Shown here piece by piece: positions 43,422-54,850 of a DNA stretch of 64,000 bases. The notes below the pieces were generated by a model that saw only the letters and a list, made by a program, of their open reading frames with translations, was not told the DNA's origin and made no database searches. The stretch covers positions 8,226,463 to 8,290,462 of the forward strand of contig CM029672.1 of NCBI GenBank assembly GCA_017311315.1, in the 5' to 3' direction. Numbering within the stretch: position 1 is the stretch's first letter; the number at the start of each line of letters is the position of its first letter. The translations under genes were made by a program, and so were the position numbers. This DNA is from Dendrocalamus latiflorus (lineage: Eukaryota > Streptophyta > Magnoliopsida > Poales > Poaceae).

Positions 43422-44877
43422 GCATCTTGATTGCTCTGTGCCAGCAACATTATGATCCATTTGGGTTGGGCCAAAGGTGACGGTGCAGCACATGGAGTGG
43501 CCTCTCAAACAAATGCATCTTGCCCTCATGCAGCCAAAATGTTGGCACTTGGCAGAGAAATGCTAGTCCCAACTAGCATCACCTCCTTATTGTCCATGCA
43601 TAGGTAGGGCCTCTTGTCTTCCCGGTACATTTTCTCCTTCAATTGGAGGCCTACTAGGCCCCGCTCGGTTGAGCTGAAAAGCTGTGGCTTATGGCTGAAA
43701 TTGCACTATAACAACTGAAATTTTATTGTAGCTGAAGATGATTTATTTAGCGTAATTAAATTTAAAAAAATTAAAATAGAAAAAATATTTTAGCTCATTA
43801 CGGACAACGCGAACAAATACGGGAATAAAAGAACCAGCAAAAAAGCTCAAAGTTAAAAGTTCAGAAAAATGACAAAATTTATGAATAGTGAAAATAAACC
43901 AGAAAATAAAAGCTGGAGCTGAAATGAGCGGGGAACTGTCACATAATCATGAACAAATTGTCAATGTTACCCACCAAAGCAGGAAGTGAAACTGAATCTT
44001 GCAGCCTCTCTCATGTGGCTGAGATGAATGGTGTGCCTGTAATAAAATGGTTGGGCCGCTATTTGGAGGTCTACGGCGATGTCGTGTATGCGCATTTATC
44101 CTAGTATTACCAGACGAGGTTAAACCCAAACAGAATTGATGAAACATCAAACGGCAAAATTCTTATACCCCACAGAATGACAGGTAGGATGAACTAGGGT
44201 TAGGAGCAACTTAGCTCTTTTATGAAGATGAACTCCGATCCGCCATCGGGAATCTCTATCTAACACTATCCGATCCGAGCTACAAAGCCTTGATTTTAAG
44301 AGTTCATATTTGCAACATGGTGATAGATTACCAAGCTTAGAGGCCATACGGATCTGGCATTGGATGAAATCTCACATGTTTCCATGTCACATGGCCTTCT
44401 TATTTTCTCTGAGCTGCACATGTTACATGATCTGTTAAGGGGAAGGAGTGTATGACTCACTCTTAGACACTAGGCAGGCATTATTCTTCAATATCAAGTC
44501 CTTTTTACAGTGGTTCAATTTCCTTTTCCTGCTTCTTGGACCCATTAGTAGTTGGCTAAATGTGAGATAAACACGAAGAAATCGACGCAACATTGCGGAA
44601 CTATGGAACTTAGAGCATGAACAGTGCACACTACTGCATATTCCCAAAACTAATTTGCAGGTATCAGTTATGTCATGGAGGCTTTGGAAATTGGAATGCA
44701 ATGGATAGAAGTAGAACAGGAAACGGTCTGCGCCATCAATACAACAAGGAGATTTTTTCTTCTCACCTGTTCATCAGTTAACCTCTCAGATGGGGAGGAG
44801 GCCGAGCTCTCGGTCTCGGCGCCGGTGGGGCCCTTCTCGGTCGACCTCCGCCGCCACAGCCAGCTCCGGCGATCCAT
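40104..44877 (-). CDS. Filament-like plant protein (FPP), coiled coil, 800 aa
   Basis: Long coiled-coil protein of the plant FPP family, a group related to proteins with roles at membranes and the cytoskeleton; exact function is little known. Exons on the - strand: 44877-44767, 42830-42659, 42432-41948, 41856-40435, 40316-40104; all GT-AG, 2403 nt in one frame. The N-terminus MDRRSWLWRRRSTEKGP is the conserved FPP start. Heptad-like Leu/Glu/Lys/Gln repeats run over most of about residues 60-720, with a serine-rich, less helical break near 255-320 containing the conserved ESVTDCQSDCSDSWASALI block. The C-terminus (DFDEFIPVVENNGAL...) is non-coiled. No membrane segment. Intron 1 (1.9 kb) carries a MITE and a GA microsatellite. 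Coding exons intact. Confidence 0.92.
43392..43422. repeat. (GA)n microsatellite in FPP intron 1
   Basis: Uninterrupted GA dinucleotide run of about 15 units. Confidence 0.95.
43657..43934 (+). mobile_element. MITE family A copy in FPP intron 1
   Basis: About 278 bp with terminal inverted repeats: left GGCCCCGCTCGGTTGAGCTG, complement of the right end TTCCCCGCTCATTTCAGCTC. The interior has the family hallmarks TTTAGCGTAATTAAATTTAAA and TACGGACAACGCGAACAAATACG. It is the best-preserved copy in the window. Confidence 0.75.
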
Positions 44878-45650
44878 CCCGGGAGCTCTCTACACCATTC
44901 AATTCAATGCCGAAGCTTCTGCGCTGCTCTCTCCCTTTCTCCCTGCTCAGCAATCCATTGAAGAGTCCATGATCGCACTAGAAACCAAAACACAAAAGGA
45001 AAAGAAGGGAACAAGATGATTGCGGTTTAGTCCGTCTTTTCAAGAATTACAAGAGGACAACCAAAGCCTTCAAGAACACGAACTTCATGCAATCCAATGA
45101 CAATTCATCAATTTAGGGACTTGGAGCGCACACCCAAACCTCCAAATTAAGGCATGCATTTCAGCTCAATTCAGATGTTCATTGGTGTGCCCCTTTTGGA
45201 GAATTTGCAAATAATTTTACAAATTCCAACAATCTACTCACCCAGACACACAAACTCACCTATCAGAGCCAAAGTTTCATCCAATTAATCCACAGATGCA
45301 GGGGAAAAAAGCAGAAGAGAAAAAATCCATCCATGGAGAAGAACAACAAACACCGGACCATCACAAGGAGAAACACGCATTACAATCAATCTAAAGACAA
45401 ACATTACATCACCTGAATCCAAAAGAAACCGCAAGTTGCACGAGTTCCTCAAGAAACAACACAATTAAGAACAAGAAGCACACCTCCTGAGGGCAAGAAC
45501 CGTGCCGAGACGAGGACCCAACAAGACCCAGGAGCTGAGCCCCAAGAACCGCGCCCTACGGAAGCATGTCTGCACTCTGCAATTGCTTCCAAGATTCTTC
45601 TTTACCTGGGCTAGCTAGGCTTATTTAAAGAGAATTTTTTCAATATATTG
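44878..45650 (-). promoter_or_regulatory. FPP 5' leader and core promoter
   Basis: A TATA-like TTTAAATAA on the - strand lies at 45621-45629, so transcription may start near 45590-45600, about 720 bases before the ATG. A 5'-UTR intron is likely over that distance but I could not assign it. Confidence 0.4.
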
Positions 45651-47480
45651 TACTGATAGTAAGAAAGTAATAGTAGATATTAAATTTAATTATTGATTTA
45701 TAAAGGTGTATAGATTTTTTATAAATCTAATTTTTTATAAGGGTATTATAGGTTTTCTTCTTAACCTATTATTAATCCTTTCTGTTGTCGTCGGCGCCGT
45801 CTCTCGTGCGTGTGTTCCTCTTACAATTTTACCTTTTTAGAATTCTACTAATAATACTGCTGATGGTCATATAATAAAATTCTAACTAATTTGGTTTATT
45901 AGATCAAAAGAAATGAACGGGTTATAGGTCTTGTTCTTTTTCAGCTTTTGATTTTTCTACATTAACTATCTTTTAAACGGAGTATCTTTTCAATATAGGA
46001 TCTACTAATTAACGGTAGTACATACTGTTCCGACTTCATTTATATCGGCAAAAACCATACATTAATTCCTATTACTATATAATCTCTCGCATGAACAATC
46101 CAAAAGTCACATGTCTCAGTCAAAAAGTATAGACCCATATTAATGTTGGGTATTATAAAATAGCCCTATTTAAAACTGCGAGCTCGGAGGGTACAAATGG
46201 GGAATAAATTAGGAGAGAGAGAGAGGAAGAAAAGGTGTGCTCGTTTAAAAAAAATGGAGGATTGATCCTGTTGGTAGTAGTGCTAACGAGTACACCGTAC
46301 TAATCACAGAGCTTAATTTCGGATACTTTACATACATAAATCCGCTCTCCGTGCGCTTCCGCCTATCTAACACCATTACTAGTAAACAATCCGGAGAGAC
46401 GTTTGATGGGAAATGTTGCTCGAAACCAGAACGATGAGACAATTTACCATAACGACGTCTGCTTTGGACTTGAGGCGGTGCTTTAACAGTACTATTACTA
46501 CGATGACAGGAGAAATTATCTTCTAGAATTAGGGAGTGGCAAATTAGGTATGCAAATAAGAGAAAAGAGTGGAGCTTGCTATGTGAATGATGGACAAGTA
46601 CAGCGTGCTGTACACCGAGAGCGATACGCTGTCTCGCACAGGAGTACGTGATGCAAATATTATTTGCTCCATTTAAGCAGCCTACCGCATAATTGTTGTA
46701 CTGTCCTCTACAAGCAAGTGATTAGTGTGATGCCATTTATATCACGCTACATATGCACAAAAATACATAATTACAAGGAAATTTTTGCCAAGGGGAGAGC
46801 TGGATGCTGACACAATTACCAGGTTGGCATCTTGTGGGATTTTGAAAACAACTTGCAAGCGAAAATCGGGGAGAAATAGTGTCAAAAAGTATTTTGTAAT
46901 AAGTAACGAGACAATCAAACATGTACTAATTAATCAATCCCCTTTCTGATCTTCCCTCTAATCATCCCAATTGATGACGGAAATTTGACATGTATTGGCT
47001 GCCAATCATCTAGTCAATTCAACAATTTGAGTTTTTTTTTCTATATCTCAAGGATACTTTAAGCTTAGGTAGTAGTTATTCCCAAGGTTATCAGAATCAT
47101 GATCGTGAATCGGATCGAAGGTTCTTTGGTAAAATCGCAAATCGTACGATTGATATAGAATATAAGATCTTACCTGATTCTACTAAAGTAATTTTTTTTA
47201 AAAATCTACAGTGTATTATAACACTACTACATTTTTAAAATTATGCCTTTTGAGCTTTTCTTTACAAATTGTAGAGTGAATATAAAGAGATAAAAATTAA
47301 AACTTTCAATTAAAAGGAAGTATACAAATAATTATTTATAATAAAACAATAGAATTGACATAATCGAGTAGGATCTAATGAAAATTTTGATCATGATCTT
47401 AGAAAAGTTTAGGTAGAATCGTAAGAACATTAAGATTCTACTATATCCAAACCCCACACTGCACCGCGCTTCCTTCACCC
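45651..47480. other. Intergenic AT-rich DNA with MITE fragments
   Basis: Contains a family B MITE fragment (about 45940-46150). A stretch at 47080-47450 has ATCATGATC-type inverted phrases near both ends (about 47095 and 47390), possibly another foldback element. No gene recognised. Confidence 0.4.
45940..46150 (+). mobile_element. MITE family B copy
   Basis: Shares CTTTTAAACGGAGTATCTTTTC and GACTTCATTTATATCGG with the copy at about 49735-49820. Ends not resolved. Confidence 0.5.
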
Positions 47481-47487
47481 CACCGGG

Positions 47488-48228
47488 ATGGACAAAAGCC
47501 AGAAGAAACAATGGGACAAGATGGTGAAGGAATGGGAGAAGACTCGTGACCTAGCACGGTCAGCTGCTGCCTGCGATGAGAAAATAAGGGCTATTACAGC
47601 CCGGGCAGAACAAGCCCAGAGTGCTACGAGGTCAGCTCCCCGCAATGAGCGGCCGCGTAGCAACAACCCCATGCCGAACGTTCCCACCGAGTGTTCGCCG
47701 CAACTCCCACCTGAGAGGGAGACACCCCCCTTTGTTGGTGCGGGGACACGTACAAGTTCTTCAAGTCTAAGCACCGCATCAGCCTAGGTATGCGTTACTG
47801 AGGTTGCACAAACTACTCCAGTGACTACCCCGACCGCCGTCTAGACACCACAACCTATCGGCAGCCGGTAAGGACTACATGCACCATTTTTCTCTACCTT
47901 TTCTCCTTCACAGCATGCACTAACAATCTCTCCCCTATATTTACAGTCCCTAGAACCCCTATGTGCCTACCGTAAATGGATCGATCTTGAGATCCACCCT
48001 GCGGACCAATGGGCCCTCGACTTCGAGGAGTGGAATGTCACATGGGACACGGAGTTGCGGGAGGAGGAGCGCCGCAAGAACGAGCAAACCCTGCGTATAC
48101 AACGTGAGACGCAAGCTCATCTCAAAGCGTGCACGCGTAGGGAGCGGGAGGCTCGCGAGAGGGAGCGCAAGAGAAAGAGGAAAATGGCGGCTAAGGCAAA
48201 AGAGGCCGCGGATGAGTTCAACGCCTAG
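47488..48228 (+). pseudogene. Transposon ORF remnant with GRF-type zinc-finger end and charged tail
   Basis: Two segments. 47488-47787 encodes a 99-aa charged peptide (starts MDKSQKKQWDKMVKEWEKTR). After an intron-like gap (about 47870-47946), the frame at 47947-48228 reads LEPLCAYRKWID followed by a Trp/Glu-rich then Arg/Lys/Glu-rich coiled tail ending EFNA. The C-x-Y-x-x-W-I-D end followed by a charged helix resembles the tail of GRF zinc-finger proteins of grass transposons, often together with PMD genes. The zinc finger itself is not complete here. I cannot name the parent element. Confidence 0.5.
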
Positions 48229-48670
48229 CGGGCAAAGAAGGGAAAGTGGCCCCGGTCCACACAGTAGGTCGTATGAACAGTTGGGTGGGTTAGTCGCATA
48301 TGATGCTATATGTTATGCATGTAATAAAACAGTACGCGGCATGTTACTCCCAACTGTATTATGAAATTTATTTCTATTCAGATAAGCTTATTATCTCGTC
48401 TTTTCGCATTCAATGATTAACATAGCAAGCCATTTAACAATATTAACATACCAGTTCTCTCCGTACATGAATTCTCAGTAACATTAAAATATCACTTACC
48501 ACTGTACGTATCGATCGTTCTACTGTCAATCGTTCTTAAAAAAATCCTAAAAAATTTTATACACCTGCAACATACAATGAATATAAAATTTTATTACAAG
48601 TCCACCAGATTTTTTTTTCCAGTTTAAAACTACAAAATTGACAAAACTTAAAAAAATCACGGAGGACTGA

Positions 48671-48820
48671 GTGCAGTCGCCCCCTCCCCATTGGGCGACT
48701 GCACTGCAAGTCGCCCAATGGGGAGGCGATTGGTTTCAGTCGCCCGAGAGTAGGGCGACAGAGATTCTGTTGGCCCCTGGTTGGGCGATTACCTCCAGTC
48801 GCCCGCCATTGGGCAACTGG
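48671..48820. repeat. Cluster of four to five short hairpins with GTCGCCC arms
   Basis: Arms GTGCAGTCGCCC/GGGCGACTGCAC (48671-48704, 12 bp perfect), TCGCC/GGCGA (48711-48729), GTCGCCC/GGGCGAC (48739-48759), and CCAGTCGCCC/GGGCAACTGG (48795-48820, one mismatch); a weaker copy lies at about 48768-48793. Loops are 6-10 bases. The block is GC-rich in AT-rich surroundings. Confidence 0.85.
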
Positions 48821-48849
48821 AGTCTATTTTTGTAAAAAAAAATTCCCAC

Positions 48850-50190
48850 AAGTATATTCTGTAATTTTGAATAAAAAATAGATTATTCATACAAAAAATT
48901 CGGATGTAACTACCCTAAGATGAAACCTTAGCGGGTGTAATTTACACTGGGGATTCATTGTAAAAGTTTTGTGATGATTTGTTTGATTTACATGTCCAAA
49001 AAATGTGTGAAATATACCAAGTTAATTATCTCTTGTGGGTAAAGTGTATAGTCTCTACAGAATATAAACTGTTTGAACAGTCGTGCCCACAGTCAAGAGC
49101 GGGCATGGAAACTTACTTGAGTTAGTTCCATTTGAAAACCTTTGTGGGTGAGTGAAAAGTCGTTGGATGGATGCAACCCTGATTTTGGCTTTTTCTGGGT
49201 GGATGTAACTAAGTGCTGATAATTGGATGGATGTAACCTAGTAATCAAAATCTAGCATATGGTAGATGGAATCGTGTAATAGGTGGATGAAACCTACACC
49301 ATTATAAATGTTACATGCTTTCACTTCCTTTAATAAGATATATTTAGGTTGAAATGCTAGGTCATAGGAATTTCTAATTATTGTATCTTTCAAATGTTGC
49401 CTTTAGCAAATAAAAGAATTCGAGCATACCTTTGTTAAATCTTGCATGTATAAATAATACATTTTGTGTGTTGACTCACGAAGCATTGTTGCTTGTGCTC
49501 ACCATCACTTACAAAATCCATCAGAGCCTGTGAATCAAGGACACTACACGTATTACAATGTCCCAAGAGCTGATGATACATAAGGTGATGGAGATTAGAG
49601 TAGTCTCTAGTAGTCTAAGTCTTAACCTAGTCTAGCTAATAAGGTTGGTGATTGCGTGCACGAATATTAAGCTCTATTTGTATTGGCTTATAAAAGCAGG
49701 TTTTCTACAGTAAATGGCTTTTCTATAATACCTAGCTTTTAAACAGAGTATTTTTTCAAGACGGAGTTTACTAGTTGATTATAATACGTACTGCAGCGAC
49801 TTCATTTATATCGGTCAAATCGCACGCGAGTGTCTCTCTCTACAAACTTCTCTACAATTTGTTACTATTGATATGCCAAAAGTTAAAAACCAAAAGTCTA
49901 TATGAACGGGTCCTTATCTAGGTCTTTGGTTAATATCCGTCGTACATATGGTACTCCGCCTTTTGCTTCTGTGTTTATGTAATGTATCCATTTGGTCTGA
50001 TCGGCCCTATTGTAAAGTTGACCGAACACGATCTATTTAAACTCCAGTAAATGTAATATTAATGTATGGTATGGTTTACATCGTATATGAATGATTCAGT
50101 GATGTATTCTGTGGGCACTATCTACTGTTCGAAAGAATAGTACAGTAGTTTCATAGAGAATTCTAGATTGACTGCTTATTTGGGCTTTTT
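48850..50190. other. Intergenic; GGATGTAAC-type short repeats; MITE family B copy
   Basis: The phrase GGATGTAAC or GGATGAAAC recurs at about 49156-49290. A family B MITE fragment lies at about 49670-49925. No gene recognised. Confidence 0.4.
49670..49925 (+). mobile_element. MITE family B copy
   Basis: Shares CTTTTAAACAGAGTATTTTTTC and GACTTCATTTATATCGGTC with the copy near 45960-46050; ends are approximate. Confidence 0.5.
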
Positions 50191-50194
50191 TGGT

Positions 50195-50405
50195 GACTTA
50201 TAGCATATTTTCACCGTTTGATACTGTAACTTGTTTACTTTGTAATGTAATTAATTGCAGCTTTTTTAGCGTAATTAAATTTAAAAAAAATAAAAAACAT
50301 GTTAGCCTATTACAGATAATGCCATACAAAGGAATAAAAAAGAAATGACAAAAAAACCTAAAAACAAAAAAGGCAGAAAAATACAAAAATAAAAAACTAC
50401 CGGCA
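50195..50405 (+). mobile_element. MITE family A copy (partial)
   Basis: Carries TTTAGCGTAATTAAATTTAAA (about 50264), then TTAGCCTATTACAGATAATG and a run of short A tracts as in the other copies. Confidence 0.6.
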
Positions 50406-50425
50406 GGGATTCGATACTCGCGTGC

Positions 50426-50830
50426 TTGTGCGGTCGGAGGCAATCAAAACACTGTACACAAATACCCATCTCCTGTTACGGTTTGTCACCTACCACAGAC
50501 GTACAGTCAGATAGAGCCAGGCGCAGTGCAGGACGACATGCATGCTTGCATGGTCCCAGCGAGGCAGCAGGACTGCCCAGCCCATGGCCGCGCGTGTCGT
50601 CGCGTGGCCCCGAGTAAGCAAGCAGCTAACCCGAAAGGCTGTACTGTACGTGTGTGTATGCGCCTGCGCCTCTCCAAAGTCTACCTGCATGCGGCGTGCC
50701 TGCTGCTGCTTTCTGCATCGCGTCGCATGCCATCCTTTCCTACTGAACCCCATCGGCAATAAATCGTTTGCTTCTGTTGTCATGGCACATCATGCGTATC
50801 TGCAGACCATAGACCTCTAGGCTCAGCGAT
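50426..50830. other. Moderately GC-rich spacer, no gene recognised
   Basis: Overlapping ORFs occur on both strands but none shows a protein family or conserved motif. Confidence 0.4.
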
Positions 50831-51044
50831 GCTGCATGCATGCATGACTGTAGAGACCTCTAGGCTCACCTGTACACGGTTCTGAATCTTGCATCATCCT
50901 CCATGTGATCATTCCGTTATTGTTACAACTCTCTCTCGGCCTCTTCGTCTGATTCTGCCAGTCCGTGTCATTAACACGTAGGATCAACTAGTTACTTTGG
51001 AGAGGTCTGCTCTAATTAGCTTTTGTCTTAGGTGCTAGGTTAAA

Positions 51045-51305
51045 CTGAAATAAACTAATTTATGACTAAAATTATATTGTACATGGCAAAAATTACACTG
51101 TAACTGATAGTGGCTTATTTGACATAATTAAATTTAAAAAAATTTAAAAATAGAAAAACAGGTTAGTCCATTATGGACAACGCAAACGAATACGAAAAAA
51201 GAATCAACAAAAAAACTCAAAAAAAAAACTATAAAGTCAAAAGACGAAATTTAGGAATAATAAAAAATAAGCCAGAAGTGCAAGCCGGAATAAGCAAGAC
51301 CCTAT
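51045..51305 (+). mobile_element. MITE family A copy
   Basis: Contains GACATAATTAAATTTAAA, GGACAACGCAAACGAATACG and the terminal AGCCAGAAGTGCAAGCCGG that matches the ends of other copies. Confidence 0.65.
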
Positions 51306-51309
51306 AACT

Positions 51310-51500
51310 ATGTTTTTTAACTGAAATTGTATTGTAATGATTGTTAGTTTTTTGAGAAAAATAAAAAATATTATACCATCTCAGATTGCACTGTAATAGT
51401 TATTAGTTATTTAAGAAAAATAAAAATATTATATCATCATAGACAATACAAACGAATAAAAGAAAAACTAAAATTAAAAACCTATTTATTATGAATGACT
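51310..51500 (+). mobile_element. Diverged MITE family A-like fragment with internal duplication
   Basis: AACTGAAATTGTATTGTAAT and TCAGATTGCACTGTAAT begin two short similar units, each followed by TTGAGAAAAATAAAAAATATTAT-like sequence; GACAATACAAACGAATAAAAG matches the family interior. Confidence 0.5.
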
Positions 51501-51670
51501 TCTGATTTAAATAAAGTATAAACCGAAACCGAATAGAGAGACAACCCAACAAGTGGTTTCAATCCTGATCACCAGCCACCATTTGTACAACTTCTTAGTC
51601 AGGATTAAAAAATTTTGATTGGATTGCTCAATCAGCGATACTCCCACTTGACAGATATGTTTTGCGCGCG

Positions 51671-51690
51671 CTCTCTCTCTCTCTCTCTCA
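51671..51690. repeat. (CT)n microsatellite
   Basis: Run of CT directly after GCGCGCG and before GTGTGTCTCCGTGTGTGTC. Confidence 0.9.
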
Positions 51691-51751
51691 GGTGTGTCTC
51701 CGTGTGTGTCTGTCCGTCCGTTTCTCGTACTGTCATACATGGTCACATATT

Positions 51752-52015
51752 CAGCTCGCTTAGTTTGACTAAAAAAATAATTTATAATTAAAATGATATT
51801 ATAACTGACTAAAATTACATTGTATCTGTATCTAATAGTAACTTATTTAATATAATTAAATTTATAAAAAATAAAAAATAAATTAACCTATCACGAACAA
51901 TGTAAACAAATACGAAAAAAGAATCAGCTAAAAGGCTTTCAAAAAACAAAAAACAAAATTTAGAAATAATAAAATATTAACCAGAAATCGAAGCTAAAAC
52001 AAAAATGACCGGGCC
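51752..52015 (+). mobile_element. MITE family A copy
   Basis: Starts near CAGCTCGCTTAGTTTGACT and ends near AACAAAAATGACCGGGCC; the interior has AATATAATTAAATTTA and ACGAACAATGTAAACAAATACG. Confidence 0.65.
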
Positions 52016-52239
52016 ATTGTCATCTATTCCATCAGCTGCTGCAGCACCATTATTGTGATCGATTCATCACTGACAACTGCAAGGATATCAAAAAATCGAT
52101 CGACGCTTTATTCTGGCACCTAGCTCTCGTGTATGTTTTGTCGTTTTGCACCATCATTTCAACATTTGTCAGTAAGTACTAGTACAGCAGGTGCCCATAC
52201 ATGCCAGAGGCTTCGTATAATTAATTTCTCACTAATGAG

Positions 52240-52410
52240 GCTGCTAGTGGTTTATAGCTAAAGCTAATAGCTTTAAGTTATATCACAAGCACTTATATAA
52301 ATAAATTAAATATCAATAAACAATCTTAAAAAGGCAAACAAAAAATTAGTATGTTTATTTGTTCGAGAAAAACCATAAATCATAAGCTGAAAAGAACAGA
52401 AGCACCTAAC
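52240..52410. mobile_element. Possible hAT-type MITE remnant
   Basis: GTGGTTTATAGCT at the left and the inverse-like AACCATAAATCATAAGCTG at the right resemble the ends of the 13634 element. Boundaries and duplication are unclear. Confidence 0.35.
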
Positions 52411-52554
52411 TTAATCAATGCACATCGAGCCTGTCATTACAACTCGAACTGAGCACACAAATATCACTTAGACACTTTTCAAATTTGGCCCGGAACACCT
52501 ATGTTTAAAAAATAGCTCTCTCTGTGGATCTACTAAGCAGTAAGTATCTATTAA

Positions 52555-52830
52555 GGGCATCTGTAGTGTATGAAAATAGAGGGTCTTAAGCCACCTTAAG
52601 GTCAACCTTATACATTACAGGGGTGACCTTAAGCAGACTATAAGCAAAAAAGGCTTAAAGCTGGTCCTCAAGCTAAAGACCTGGCCATAAGCATTAAAAT
52701 ATAATTTCTCTTTATCTGCCAAGTGGGACCGTCTTAAGGCCCTTTGGGTTATATACACTGTGGAGTCAGCCTTAAGGTTTAGATGAGACCCACCTTAAGA
52801 TCCTTTGGGTTATATACACTACATATGCCC
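52555..52830. mobile_element. Tourist-like MITE (276 bp)
   Basis: Terminal inverted repeats GGGCATCTGTAGTGTAT and, as complement of the right end, GGGCATATGTAGTGTAT, with TAA on both sides (52552-52554, 52831-52833). A TAA/TTA duplication is typical of PIF/Harbinger-derived Tourist elements. The phrase CCTTTGGGTTATATACACT occurs twice inside. Confidence 0.85.
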
Positions 52831-53111
52831 TAAACCAGAGGAGCTCAATAAGTGCCTTTCACGTACGATAGTTCACTAAAGAGCTACATTTTTTTTGAAA
52901 AAATAGAGGTTTAAATGCTAATATTTTTTAAAAAATTGTTGAAGTGATATTTTCAACTCAGTTCTAACAGCTCACTGCCTAGGGCTATCAAATCCCGAGA
53001 AAAAAGTCTACCCATGTAGCGTCGCGTCACATGGATGGACCACCATCCTCGTCGTGTCTTTTCCTATACTCTGCCCAGTGTACTGCACTGCTGCTCGAAT
53101 TGCTTGCTTAA

Positions 53112-53357
53112 GAGCAAGTATAATAAGAGGCTGTTAGTAGGCTGTATACTGAGGTGAAGGAGAGAGAGAGGAGGAAAGAGAATAGAGGTGGGCTGTAAGT
53201 TTACAGCCAGCTGAAACACAAGAACCAAGAAACTTTGTAAGAGAAAGGGGTGAGTCATACAGCCTTTAGCTGGCTGTAAACTACTATATGAATGAGCTGA
53301 TAAGTAAGTTGTAAGTGTTCATACAGTCAACTAAATGCTGTATTATTAACTTTGCCC
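53112..53357. mobile_element. Tourist-like MITE (246 bp)
   Basis: Left end GAGCAAGTATAATAA, complement of the right end GGGCAAAGTTAATAATAC, flanked by TAA (53109-53111, 53358-53360). Inner GGCTGTA/TACAGCC phrases allow a fold-back structure. Confidence 0.8.
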
Positions 53358-53360
53358 TAA

Positions 53361-54540
53361 GAACGTCACTAATCTATCTGGGCCCTAGTAATATTCCCAC
53401 CAACCTCACTGGTTAAACCTCCAACATCCACCATATATCATAGATGATTCATGACAAATGCGTGCATATTCTCGGGTCATGCTTGCGGTTTTAACACATA
53501 ATATGCGTGCAGTTTGATGCACTATCTTAACCTTTAAAATATTTCGAGATTGATACCACCAGTTGAAGAGGGAATCAAATGCGTACGTTGTGGACCGGAT
53601 GCATGTGATTAAAAAATCTCCCTGTCCCCCCTCTTCTTGCTCCTCCAGTCCTCCTCCCTCACCTTAACGTCTCCTCTTTCCTCCACCGTCCTTGAACTGA
53701 CGTGGCGGCCACCCAAAAAATCATAGGACGTAACCTAAAAAGCCACCCAAAAATACACGAGCAATGAACGTGGTACGTCAATTTTGGCCTCATCTATAGT
53801 TACTGCTATCTAGGAGGAGGTCGATCAGAACGCGCGCGCTAGCTAGCATCAATTGCCAGCAGCTCAATCGATCCCCTACCCAGTACTCAACCAAATCAAA
53901 ACAGGTCCACACTCCACCTTACTATCTCAGCAGTGAGTAGCAGTACTTGTACATCCAATAATTAATCGACACTATACATTCCCCACAATTCTTGCGCCGG
54001 TTAAGCCGCAATTGCTCCTGCATGTATGTGCACGTAAGTAGAAAAGACTTTTAAATAAGGAAGTTTGCTTTTGGTTGAAATAGACACTATGATGATGTTA
54101 GTTTTTAGCTGAGTAATTTAATTAAAGAAAAAATAGAAAATAAAAAGCTCATTATATTTTTATAGACAATAAAAAAACCACGTTAAAAAACGATACATTT
54201 AAAATAACTTTCAACTTCTAAACATCAGAAACTAAAAACCATTTTGAAGCAGGCCGAAGGAAGAGAATCCAAATCGCAGTGAAAGTAGTACTTGTATGTA
54301 ACCAGGAGCTGAGGTTCACGACCAAATTAGCATGTCGCGCCCGCGTGTACAGTGTACTGATCAACGTTGAGACACAGTGTCACAGCCAATGCAAGAACAT
54401 GGTGGGGGTACGTGCATGTACTCATGCGTGCCAGCGTGTGCTGTTGATGAGATCGAACGAGGCTGCAGGAACACACAGGCACAGCAGAGCACGCCGAGTG
54501 CATGCCCAACCGCCAAGGCATACACACGCGTTAGGATTTA
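53361..54540. other. Intergenic, no gene recognised
   Basis: Includes a possible very diverged MITE family A copy at about 54050-54250 (AATTTAATTAAAG, AGAAACTAAAAACC). No other feature is supported. Confidence 0.35.
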
Positions 54541-54569
54541 TACAGTGATACAGACCGTTGATGTCTATA

Positions 54570-54850
54570 GTATTCTTTAATATTATATATAGGTAGCACT
54601 GAAGATATCTTCTATAAAAAATTGTTTATAAGTTATCTATAATAGGTTGTCTGTAAAATATAGATAATATTGATACAATGGTATAAAAGATATCTATAAC
54701 AGCTTATTTATAGACAACATTGATATAATGACATGAAAACTGTCTATAACATATTATTTTCTCACGTTTCGACTGTCTATAGAATTATAGTCAACATCCT
54801 TCTTTCTTCTCTTTTTGTTTCATCTACCTAACAAAATTCCTATATAATAT
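54570..54850. repeat. AT-rich region with repeated TATCTATAA/TGTCTATA phrases
   Basis: TATCTATAATAGG, ATATCTATAACAG and CTGTCTATAACATATT recur at 40-90 bp intervals (about 54636, 54689, 54740). It looks like a decayed subterminal-repeat region of a DNA transposon; no ends identified. Confidence 0.4.

Noticed and set aside
50400..50420. GGGATTCGATACTCG, tRNA-like
   Set aside because: No other tRNA parts around it.
50490..50830. ORFs of 78-97 aa on both strands
   Set aside because: No family signature; overlapping frames in both directions suggest chance.
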